Shown here: in pieces, positions 26,768 through 34,207 of the stretch
Numbering within the stretch: the first letter of the stretch is position 1
How the letters are laid out: every line of letters starts with the position of its first letter
Assembly (NCBI GenBank): GCA_023254055.1
Contig: JALQYN010000012.1
Location: 1-64,000 of the forward strand
Direction of reading: 5' to 3'
Origin: Polaribacter sp.
GTDB lineage: Bacteria; Bacteroidota; Bacteroidia; Flavobacteriales; Flavobacteriaceae
Length of the DNA stretch: 64,000 nt
Notes under the pieces: model-generated
The model's database searches: none
Told to the model about the DNA's origin: nothing
The model's input: only the letters and a program-made list of their open reading frames with translations
Program-made: the position numbers and the translations under genes

Positions 26768-27169
26768 CTATTTTTTATAAGCAGTCACTTTAATCTCCAC
26801 TACCAAATCTGGATGTGGTAATTGATGTACAGCAACTGTTGTTCTTGCTGGTCCTGTTTCTGCATTAAAAAATTCTGCATAGGCTTTATTATAACCAGCA
26901 AAATCATTCATATTTACCAAAAAAGTAGAAACATCAACCACATCTTTCAAACTTGCGCCAACTTTTTGCAAATTCTTATCAATGTTGTTTAAAACCTCTC
27001 TGGTTTGGGTTTCTATATTTAAATGCTTCGTTCCCATTTCATCAATAATATCTACTCCAGCAATACTATTGTCTGGTCTGCGAGAACTTGTCCCTGATAC
27101 AAAAATAAAATTGCCTACCACTTTTACATGTGGATATGCGCCTCTTGGGGTTACTTTTTTTTCTTCCAT
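26768..27169 (-). CDS. RidA-family 2-aminomuconate deaminase
   Basis: This protein has the trimeric YjgF/RidA fold and 133 residues. [41 protein letters not shown] and [22 protein letters not shown] are the family blocks, with the conserved arginine in ART. In the 2-aminomuconate route a RidA-type deaminase converts 2-aminomuconate to 4-oxalocrotonate, and the position next to the semialdehyde dehydrogenase agrees with this step. A general enamine/imine deaminase function is the alternative. Confidence 0.88.
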   Translation of the reverse strand: MEEKKVTPRGAYPHVKVVGNFIFVSGTSSRRPDNSIAGVDIIDEMGTKHLNIETQTREVLNNIDKNLQKVGASLKDVVDVSTFLVNMNDFAGYNKAYAEFFNAETGPARTTVAVHQLPHPDLVVEIKVTAYKK

Positions 27170-27183
27170 TTTAAATTATTTCT

Positions 27184-27249
27184 GTCATTGCGAAACTTTG
27201 AAAATGTTGTGGCAATCTCATGAGATTCCTTCACTTTGTTCGGAATGAC
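27184..27249. repeat. Interspersed palindromic repeat, TCATTGCGA family, copy 3
   Basis: GTCATTGCGAAACTTTG...GTGGCAATCTCATGAGATTCCTTC...GTTCGGAATGACG. GGCAATCTCATGAGATTCC at its centre is itself nearly palindromic. It fills the gap between the RidA and DUF1697 genes. Confidence 0.75.
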
Positions 27250-27256
27250 GTTATTA

Positions 27257-27778
27257 TTATGCTTTCGCCATTTCTAACAACTTCATGGTTGTTCTATAAT
27301 TACGGCTTGTTGCTCTTACGTTTAATTTCTTTTCAAATAGATTATTTGTCAGTTTTGTGCTGCCAAACCCGTCTGGACAATACATATACACCATATCATC
27401 TACAATAGTATACACGTCATCATTAGTTATGTTTACTTCTATACTTTTCTCTTTTGGCACTCCACTCAAAAAAGTAAAAGATACAATTTTATGATTATCT
27501 ATTGGGTATGGATTATTTGAAATTGCTTTTTCCCATTCTTCGATAGTTCTTACCATGACTGGAACATCATACCCAAACTGACTGGAAATTCCATTTTTTA
27601 TTGAGTCTGCTACTTCCTCTTTAGACAAATTTGAGTTGACAATCACATTTCCACTTTGAATATACGTTTGCACATTTTGAAAACCCAACTTATTTAAAAC
27701 TTCTCGAAGTGCTGCCATTGGAAGTTTATTTTTTCCTGAGACATTGATTCCGCGAAGTAGTACAATATATGTTTTCAT
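27257..27778 (-). CDS. DUF1697 protein
   Basis: This soluble protein of 173 residues belongs to DUF1697. The N-terminal YIVLLRGINVSGKNKLPMAAL and QNVQTYIQSGNVIVNS are diagnostic of the family, as is the final RNYRTTMKLLEMA. The function is unknown. It sits inside the kynurenine cluster between the RidA gene and kmo. It is separated from both by palindromic repeats, so it may be a passenger and not a pathway enzyme. Confidence 0.9.
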   Translation of the reverse strand: MKTYIVLLRGINVSGKNKLPMAALREVLNKLGFQNVQTYIQSGNVIVNSNLSKEEVADSIKNGISSQFGYDVPVMVRTIEEWEKAISNNPYPIDNHKIVSFTFLSGVPKEKSIEVNITNDDVYTIVDDMVYMYCPDGFGSTKLTNNLFEKKLNVRATSRNYRTTMKLLEMAKA

Positions 27779-27793
27779 TTATCTAAATCACCT

Positions 27794-27856
27794 GTCATTC
27801 CGCACTTGATGCGGAATCTATTTTTATTTATGGATTCCTGCCTTCGCAGGAATGAC
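27794..27856. repeat. Interspersed palindromic repeat, TCATTCCGC/GGAATGACA family
   Basis: GTCATTCCGCACTTGATGCGGAATC...GGATTCCTGCCTTCGCAGGAATGAC contains two internal hairpins (ATTCCGCA/TGCGGAAT and ATTCCTGC/GCAGGAAT) and inverted outer ends. It lies in the gap between DUF1697 and kmo. Confidence 0.8.
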
Positions 27857-27863
27857 AATTCAT

Positions 27864-29273
27864 TTATAACCCAGCAATTTTATCTTCCTGTAAAATCTCG
27901 TTGGTTTCTTGCTGTACTTTTTTCAAAACTATTTCTAATTCTTCTGTTGTCATATCGAGCGAAGTTGAGATGTCTTTATCTGCAATCATATTCAACAAAG
28001 CTTTGTCTTGCGCTCTACCAATTCTCATAGCTTCATCATAACCAATATGTTCATTAAATGTTACCATAGAATATTTCGAAAAGTATTCGGTCGGAAAATT
28101 CTTTTCTAAATCCATTTCTATTTTTCGCTTTTGTTTGAATAACGGATTTGACACATGATCTCGCATTTCATAATAATTCTCTACTGCTAATTCTCCAATC
28201 GCATCTGTGTTTAATTTTCTTGCTTTAGTATATGCTTTAAAAACAGATTCCCAGTCATTTAAATTCTGATCTAAAACGGCGTCTAACACTACTACATCTT
28301 CAAACGAAGCGTTCATGCCTTGTCCGTAAAACGGCACCACTGCATGTGCAGCATCACCCATAATTAGTGTGTTGCTTTTGTAATGCCAAGGCGAACATTT
28401 TACAGTTCCTAAAGCTCCAGTTGGATTGTTTGCAAACTCTTCTGCAATATTCGGAATCAATGCTAACGCATCAGGAAATTGCTCTTGAAAAAATGCTGTA
28501 ATTTTTTCCTCAGAGGCCAAATCTTTGAAATTATAAGTTCCTTCTTCATGCCCTAAAAACAAGGTTACTGTAAAACTACCATCCATGTTTGGTAATGCAA
28601 TCAACATATATTCTCCTCTTGGCCAGATGTGTAAATGATCTTTACTAATTTGGTGATTTCCGTTTGTATCTGCCGGAATCTCTAATTCTTTATATCCGTG
28701 TGTTAAATAGTCTTGCGAATAACTAAATAAGAATTTACGCTCTAAATAATAGCTTTTACGTAAAACAGAACCAGCACCATCTGTTCCAAAAAGCACATCT
28801 CCAGATACTTTGATTTTTTCTTTTGTAGCATAATTTTCAAATTCAGCAATCGTATTTTCAATATCAATCGAAATACATTTTTGGTTGAAATGTATGTTTA
28901 CATTTTCATGTTTTTCAGCCTCAGTTAATAGAATTCCGTTTAAATCTCCACGAGAAATGGAATTGATATATTCTCCTTCTCTACCCGAATAATTAGACGA
29001 AAATGTATTGCCTTTGGTATCATGCATTAATCGACCATACATTGGAATACAAATTGCTCTTGCTTTTTCTTCTACACCAACTAAACGCAAAGCTTTAAAT
29101 CCACGATCTGACAATGCTAAATTGATTGAACGTCCGGCAGAAATATCTGTAGTTCTTAAATCTGGTCTACTTTCATACACTTCAACTTTATACCCTCTTT
29201 GCGCTAAACGCAATGCTAATAAAGAGCCGCACAATCCAGCTCCGATGATTAGTATGTTTTCTTTTTTATTCAT
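27864..29273 (-). CDS. kmo: Kynurenine 3-monooxygenase
   Basis: This FAD-dependent aromatic hydroxylase converts kynurenine to 3-hydroxykynurenine with NADPH and O2. The FAD-binding GxGxxG is ILIIGAGLCGSLLALRLAQ at the N-terminus. RSINLALSDRGFKAL follows, and the second FAD motif is LIMGDAAHAVVPFYGQGMNA. The 469 residues are standard. It lies next to kynU and encodes the step before kynureninase. A C-terminal hydrophobic anchor, present in mammals, is not seen. The start ATG at 29273 is directly before the FAD motif. Confidence 0.96.
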   Translation of the reverse strand: MNKKENILIIGAGLCGSLLALRLAQRGYKVEVYESRPDLRTTDISAGRSINLALSDRGFKALRLVGVEEKARAICIPMYGRLMHDTKGNTFSSNYSGREGEYINSISRGDLNGILLTEAEKHENVNIHFNQKCISIDIENTIAEFENYATKEKIKVSGDVLFGTDGAGSVLRKSYYLERKFLFSYSQDYLTHGYKELEIPADTNGNHQISKDHLHIWPRGEYMLIALPNMDGSFTVTLFLGHEEGTYNFKDLASEEKITAFFQEQFPDALALIPNIAEEFANNPTGALGTVKCSPWHYKSNTLIMGDAAHAVVPFYGQGMNASFEDVVVLDAVLDQNLNDWESVFKAYTKARKLNTDAIGELAVENYYEMRDHVSNPLFKQKRKIEMDLEKNFPTEYFSKYSMVTFNEHIGYDEAMRIGRAQDKALLNMIADKDISTSLDMTTEELEIVLKKVQQETNEILQEDKIAGL

Positions 29274-29280
29274 ATTTTAT

Positions 29281-29360
29281 GTCATTGCGAAACAAATTTT
29301 AATTTGCTGTGACAATCTATATTTTTAGAGATAACTTCGTCATTCCTTCCTCGTTATGAC
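29281..29360. repeat. Interspersed palindromic repeat, TCATTGCGA family, copy 4
   Basis: GTCATTGCGAAACAAATTT...TGTGACAATCTA...GATAACTTCGTC...CCTCGTTATGAC. It lies in the gap between kmo and kynU. Confidence 0.75.
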
Positions 29361-29367
29361 GTTCTTT

Positions 29368-30630
29368 TTACAACAATCCTTTTAAAATTGTCACCATTCT
29401 ATACACATCTTCAAAACGATTATACATTGGCACGGGTGCACATCGAATTACATCGGGTTCTCGCCAATCTGTTATGATATTGTTCTCCGTTAGCTTACGA
29501 TGCAAACTTTTATCTGCGTTTTTTACTTGAATTGACAACTGACAACCTCTTTCTGATGGATTACTTGGTGTGATAATTTTAATGCTATCCGAATCAATTT
29601 GATTGATTAAAAACTCAAAGTAACCTGTTAACTTTTCTGACTTCCTACGCAATGCTTCCATACCAACTTCTGCAAACATATCTAACGAGGCTTTAATGGC
29701 CGCCATTGATAATATAGGTGGATTGGATAGTTGCCAACCTTCTGCCCCTGGCATCACATCAAAGGGTTGACGCATATTAAAACGGGTTTCTTTGTTGTGA
29801 TTCCACCAACCAGAAAAACGCGGTAACTCTTTATTATATGCGTGTTTTTCATGCACAAACAATCCGCCTAAACTTCCAGGTCCAGCATTTAAATATTTGT
29901 AAGTACACCAAGCTGCAAAATCTACTCCGCTATCGTGTAATTCTGGTGAAATATTTCCTACTCCATGCGCTAAGTCTATTCCGACCATGCAATTTTTTGA
30001 ATGCCCAATTTCTGCAATTCGTTTTACATCTAAATATTGCCCGGTATAATAATTTACACCGCCAATTAACAACAATGCAATTGCATCACCTTGTGCTGCA
30101 ACAATACTTTCTAAATCTTCAATATTTAGTAGTTCTTCTCCGTCTCTAGGTTTCCACTCAATCAAACCTTCTTCAACATCAAACCCGTGAAATTGTAATT
30201 GCGATTGCACTGCATATCGGTCTGAAGGAAAGGCATCACTTTCTATTACAATTTTATATTTGGTTTTTGTAGGTTGATAAAAAGACACCATCAACAAATG
30301 CAAATTGGTTGTTAATGTATTCATGATTACCACTTCTATTGGTTTAGCTCCTACAATTTTTGCCATTGACTCTGTTAAAAACTCATGGTAAGGCATCCAT
30401 GGGTTTTTCGCTTCAAAATGACCTTCTACTCCATAATTTGCCCAATCGTCTAATTCTTGTTGAATGTATTTTTGCGTCTTTTTAGGTTGTAATCCTAATG
30501 AGTTTCCTGTAAAATACAACCAATCATTTCCGTTTTTGTCTTTCGGAATGTGAAATTGCGCTCTTAAATGTGATAATGTATCTTCTTTATCTTGTTGTTG
30601 CGCGTATGCTAACGTATTTTGGTAATTCAT
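29368..30630 (-). CDS. kynU: Kynureninase
   Basis: This PLP enzyme cleaves kynurenine or 3-hydroxykynurenine to anthranilate or 3-hydroxyanthranilate plus alanine. The PLP lysine is in FAAWCTYKYLNAGPGSLGG and the aspartate contacting the cofactor is in MVGIDLAHGVGNI. YFTGNSLGLQPKKT near the N-terminus is also typical. Its 420 residues are standard. It is the first gene of the minus-strand cluster. Tryptophan dioxygenase and kynurenine formamidase are not in this window. Confidence 0.96.
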   Translation of the reverse strand: MNYQNTLAYAQQQDKEDTLSHLRAQFHIPKDKNGNDWLYFTGNSLGLQPKKTQKYIQQELDDWANYGVEGHFEAKNPWMPYHEFLTESMAKIVGAKPIEVVIMNTLTTNLHLLMVSFYQPTKTKYKIVIESDAFPSDRYAVQSQLQFHGFDVEEGLIEWKPRDGEELLNIEDLESIVAAQGDAIALLLIGGVNYYTGQYLDVKRIAEIGHSKNCMVGIDLAHGVGNISPELHDSGVDFAAWCTYKYLNAGPGSLGGLFVHEKHAYNKELPRFSGWWNHNKETRFNMRQPFDVMPGAEGWQLSNPPILSMAAIKASLDMFAEVGMEALRRKSEKLTGYFEFLINQIDSDSIKIITPSNPSERGCQLSIQVKNADKSLHRKLTENNIITDWREPDVIRCAPVPMYNRFEDVYRMVTILKGLL

Positions 30631-30674
30631 TAAAAAATGGTTATCCCCAAATATAAGATTATTCGAGAAATCAA

Positions 30675-30704
30675 TTTGAATATTTTTATGATTTTGTACA
30701 TTAG
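30675..30704 (+). promoter_or_regulatory. Candidate promoter for the NlpC/P60 lipoprotein gene
   Basis: TTTG at 30675-30678, an 18-bp spacer and TACATTAG at 30697-30704 match the Bacteroidota pattern TTTG-N19-TAnnTTTG at 11 of 12 fixed positions or nearly so. The ATG follows 48 bp later. Confidence 0.4.
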
Positions 30705-30751
30705 CAAAAAATTAACCCTGCCAATAGGGTCAAAACTATTATCTATCAATT

Positions 30752-31945
30752 ATGAAACTTATAAAAACCTCTTTGTTATTTCTTTTTGTCCTTTTTATTT
30801 CTTGTAATGACACATCAAATACTATATCGGATTTAGAAAAAATTCACGCTGATTTAAAACAACAATTTGCTCCAGACAAACGAGTAGAATTGTTTGATAT
30901 TAAATTTGAAAATCTAAATAACACGTTGGTTGTTTCTGGAGAAACAACTACCAAAAAGGCTTTTGATATTTTGTTGGATAGTTTGAAAAGAAGAAAAATT
31001 ACTTTTAAAAATGAAGTTCGAGTTTTACCAGATTCTGTTGTTGGAAACAAAAATTACGCGTTGGGAAATAACTCTGTGATAAATATAAGATCTAGGCCTG
31101 CTCATTCTGCCGAATTAGGCACGCAAGGATTGCTAGGTATGGAATTGAAAGTGTTGGATAAAAAAGGAAGTTGGTATAGAGTACAAACTCCTGATAAATA
31201 TATCTCTTGGGTTGATGGAGGTGGAATTGAAAGAATGACCGCACAAGAATTGCAAAATTGGAACAAAAAAGATAAGTTGATTTACACGGAGAATTTCGGA
31301 TTTGTATACGAGCAAAAAAATACAACATCTATGAGAGTTTCTGATATTTCTTTTGGCGGAATTTTAGCATTGCAAAAAGAACACGATTCTTTTTACGAAG
31401 TTGAATACCCTGATGGAAGAATTGGATTTGTAAAAAAATCAGAGGCAGTGTTGTATAATTCTTGGTTGAAAAAGAATCCAGCAAATGCTGAATTTATCGA
31501 AGAAGCTGCAAAAACCATGTTGGGTGTTCCATATTTATGGGGTGGAACTTCACCAAAAGGAAACGATTGTAGTGGTTTTACAAAAACGGTGTATTTAATG
31601 AACGGATTTGTCATTCCGCGTGATGCATCACAACAAGTTACAGCTGGAAAAATTGTAGATGAAAATTTAAAATTTGAAGGCTTAGAAAAAGGCGATTTAA
31701 TGTTCTTTGGAACCCCTGCTAAAGATGGCAAAAAACAACGTGTTACTCATGTTGGTATTTGGCTAGGAAATGGTAAAGGAGAGTTTATTCACTCTGCGAG
31801 TAATGTGCATTTAAGCTCTGTAAACGAAAACGAAAAACACTACGACAAGTTCAATACCAATAGATATTTAGGAAGCCGACGTTATTTAGGGGTCAAAGAT
31901 GATAGGATTATTAACTTGAAAGAATCATTGGAAATAAAGCCTTAA
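30752..31945 (+). CDS. C40-family (NlpC/P60) peptidase lipoprotein with SH3 domains
   Basis: This cell-wall peptidase is exported as a lipoprotein. The signal MKLIKTSLLFLFVLFISC has the lipobox cysteine at 18. The middle part has two SH3-like repeats (about 110-240), for example VINIRSRPAHSAELGTQGLLG. The C-terminal NlpC/P60 domain (about 250-380) has the catalytic cysteine in NDCSGFTKTVYLMNG and histidine in VTHVGIWLG. It probably cuts between D-glutamate and a diamino acid in stem peptides. The 397-residue length agrees with similar Bacteroidota proteins. Its stop overlaps the convergent SerB-like gene by 4 bp. Confidence 0.92.
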   Translation: MKLIKTSLLFLFVLFISCNDTSNTISDLEKIHADLKQQFAPDKRVELFDIKFENLNNTLVVSGETTTKKAFDILLDSLKRRKITFKNEVRVLPDSVVGNKNYALGNNSVINIRSRPAHSAELGTQGLLGMELKVLDKKGSWYRVQTPDKYISWVDGGGIERMTAQELQNWNKKDKLIYTENFGFVYEQKNTTSMRVSDISFGGILALQKEHDSFYEVEYPDGRIGFVKKSEAVLYNSWLKKNPANAEFIEEAAKTMLGVPYLWGGTSPKGNDCSGFTKTVYLMNGFVIPRDASQQVTAGKIVDENLKFEGLEKGDLMFFGTPAKDGKKQRVTHVGIWLGNGKGEFIHSASNVHLSSVNENEKHYDKFNTNRYLGSRRYLGVKDDRIINLKESLEIKP

Positions 31946-33234
31946 TACAACACCCTAAATTTTATCGTTCCTTCTACATTCTTGAGTTTTTTAATTAACT
32001 CTGGGTTGTATTCTTTATCTATGTCTGTCATTACATAACCAATATTTTTATCAGTTGATAAATATTGTGCTGTAATATTGCGTTTAGAAGTTGCTAGCAC
32101 TTTATTAATGGTTGCCATGACACCCGGTATATTTTGATGAATATGTAAAAAACGATGGGTGTTTTTATAGGCAGGCAATTTGATGTTTGGAAAATCAACT
32201 GCTCCTATAGTATCACCAGAATTGATGAAATCTAGTATTCTTTTTGTGTTCTTCTTTATTGATTTTTTTACTTTAAAAACCACAATTCCTTTATCTTTAA
32301 AAGCAGCTACATCAATATTACTTTTATCAATACTAAAATTAGCAACAGCTAATAATTTTTCAGCAGCATTCATCATTCTGTTGGTAATTTTTGTTGATTG
32401 AGTTCCAACAACATGAGCACTTTTAAGATGCTCTAAAATACTTGTTTCAGAACTCTCTTTTGAAATTATTTCAACCGAAAAACCTTCGTTAGAAAATTGT
32501 TTAGCGACTTCTGAATCAACATCATCAAATAGTAAAATTTGAATGCGATTTTTAGGATAAGAAATGCTTCTAGGTAATTTATTGACAAATAAAAACTCGT
32601 CTAAACTAGGAGCAATAAAATCGGCATTTTGTGTTGTTTTATCTCGAGAAACATTTTCAGTATAGGCAAAAAACTTATCTGCAATTCCGGCTTCTCTTGT
32701 TACATAATCACTATACCCATCTCCAATCACTTGAATTTCACCTTTTAGTTTTAAATCGCGTAAACACTGTATTTTTCCGTTATGCACAGACAGCGGATTC
32801 TCTCTATCAAAACCAACAATATTATCTTGCTCGTCAAACTCAAAAGTATTGGCATATACTCTATCGGCGGCTATGTTGTACTTAGCAACAATCGGTATGA
32901 TAAACTCTTTAAATCCGGCCGAAATCACATAAATTGATGAAGCATAGGTTTCGAAAAATTCTTTGTTTCTCTCAATAGATGGAGAAACCTTTTTTTGCAA
33001 TTCTTTAATCAATTTAGACAAATCTGATTTATTTGCTTGTAATAAATTGATGCGTTTTTCTAGTGACTCCGTAAACGAAATTTCGCCGTCGATTCCCAAA
33101 TTTGTAATATCAATAATTTCTTGAATGATTTGATCTTTATTTGGGTTTTTTGCCAAAGTAATCTCGGCTAAAACATCCAATGCTTCTACACTTGTAAGTG
33201 TGCTATCAAAATCGAAAACGTAATTTCTATTCAT
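31942..33234 (-). CDS. Phosphoserine phosphatase fused to a SerA remnant and ACT domain
   Basis: Residues 1-215 form a HAD phosphoserine phosphatase (FDFDSTLTSVEALDVLAE, VISAGFKEFI, VIGDGYSDYVT). Residues 230-325 look like the N-terminal substrate-domain half of 3-phosphoglycerate dehydrogenase (ILLFDDVDSEVAKQFSNEGF, LLAVANFSIDKSNIDVAAFKDKG). Directly after comes FINSGDTIGAVDFPNIKLP, the SerA tail, and an ACT domain (about 360-430). Full-length SerB-SerA fusions of Flavobacteriaceae have about 630 residues. Here the NAD-binding domain and the catalytic Arg/Glu/His of the dehydrogenase, about 190 residues, are missing in frame. The protein should dephosphorylate phosphoserine under ACT control but not oxidise phosphoglycerate. 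The next gene upstream abuts it with no gap. Confidence 0.88.
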   Translation of the reverse strand: MNRNYVFDFDSTLTSVEALDVLAEITLAKNPNKDQIIQEIIDITNLGIDGEISFTESLEKRINLLQANKSDLSKLIKELQKKVSPSIERNKEFFETYASSIYVISAGFKEFIIPIVAKYNIAADRVYANTFEFDEQDNIVGFDRENPLSVHNGKIQCLRDLKLKGEIQVIGDGYSDYVTREAGIADKFFAYTENVSRDKTTQNADFIAPSLDEFLFVNKLPRSISYPKNRIQILLFDDVDSEVAKQFSNEGFSVEIISKESSETSILEHLKSAHVVGTQSTKITNRMMNAAEKLLAVANFSIDKSNIDVAAFKDKGIVVFKVKKSIKKNTKRILDFINSGDTIGAVDFPNIKLPAYKNTHRFLHIHQNIPGVMATINKVLATSKRNITAQYLSTDKNIGYVMTDIDKEYNPELIKKLKNVEGTIKFRVLY

Positions 33235-34053
33235 TTAATTTGTACTTGTTAAAATGATCCACCAAAAAATGGGCAATGCTTCTACCCAAAAAGAGCTGTA
33301 ATATTTTGATTGCTTTTTATCTGCTCTCATTAAAAACATTAAAACTACCAATGAAAAACCCAAAAATATATTTTTTGTTAGCGTTTGTGAAGAGATTAAA
33401 AACTCTATAGTTAACACCAAAAGCAACAATACAAAGCCTAGTTTTTTGGTGTTTGGAATTCCGATTTTCTTTGGTATGGTCTGTAACGAAATGGCATCGT
33501 ATTGTATGTCTCTAATATCAAACGGTAAAATTAATACAGAAATCAGTAAAAAACGTTGTAAAAACAATAGTGTTATTTTTTGGTCATCAAGGATGTCGTG
33601 TGCATCAAAAACGGGAACAACAACTGTTACCCCTGCCCAAACAAAAGCAACTACAATAATTTTTAAATAACTGATGTTTCGTAAGTTTTTTTGAAATCCA
33701 CTTAAAAAAGGAATGGCATACAAAACCGTTAATAAGCCAAAACCAGCTAGCAAAAACAATGTTTTTATTGACAATTGAAAGCCGTAAAAACACATCAATA
33801 AAAAACACAAAAACGAAAAAATTTGAATAATTTTTAAATCCTTCGTTAAACTTCGGTGATGAAACTTTGCAATTCCAAAATACTTCACAAAATTATATCC
33901 AGTAATGGTAGCAAAAAAGATGAAATAATTTAATGTTTCATTGTATTCTAAATCGTAATACAACTCTGTTATTTTTACAAATGCATATGCTGCCAAAGCA
34001 ACATGAATGCTTGAGTTGATATAAAAATTTAAAAGGTTTTTTAAAAATGTCAT
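33235..34053 (-). CDS. UbiA-like membrane protein
   Basis: This polytopic protein of 272 residues has about eight hydrophobic segments. The motif LPFDIRDIQYD resembles the second aspartate-rich motif of UbiA prenyltransferases. The first motif is weak (GYNFVKYFGIAK has Asn but lacks NDxxD), so prenyl transfer activity is doubtful. Its stop codon is adjacent to the start of the SerB-ACT gene on the same strand, so both are in one transcript. The function is unknown. Confidence 0.7.
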   Translation of the reverse strand: MTFLKNLLNFYINSSIHVALAAYAFVKITELYYDLEYNETLNYFIFFATITGYNFVKYFGIAKFHHRSLTKDLKIIQIFSFLCFLLMCFYGFQLSIKTLFLLAGFGLLTVLYAIPFLSGFQKNLRNISYLKIIVVAFVWAGVTVVVPVFDAHDILDDQKITLLFLQRFLLISVLILPFDIRDIQYDAISLQTIPKKIGIPNTKKLGFVLLLLVLTIEFLISSQTLTKNIFLGFSLVVLMFLMRADKKQSKYYSSFWVEALPIFWWIILTSTN

Positions 34054-34150
34054 TATACAAAAATAGCATTTATGTTAACAACCCTATTAATTGGTTCATA
34101 AAATGTTGCTTTTAATTAATTTGTAGCATAAAATATTCTCTAATTTTAAT

Positions 34151-34158
34151 TACTTTTG
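34151..34158 (+). promoter_or_regulatory. Candidate -7 box for gcvP
   Basis: TACTTTTG is an exact TAnnTTTG match 49 bp before the gcvP ATG. The nearest TTTG upstream (34120-34123) is 27 bp away, more than the usual 19-21, so the -33 element is unclear. Confidence 0.35.
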
Positions 34159-34207
34159 ATACGCAAAATTTAAACGTGCAATTTTCCAACATAAAACCAC
34201 TATAATA

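Noticed and set aside
33235-34053. UbiA-like protein as an active prenyltransferase in menaquinone synthesis
   Set aside because: The first aspartate-rich motif is missing and the neighbours are not quinone genes.
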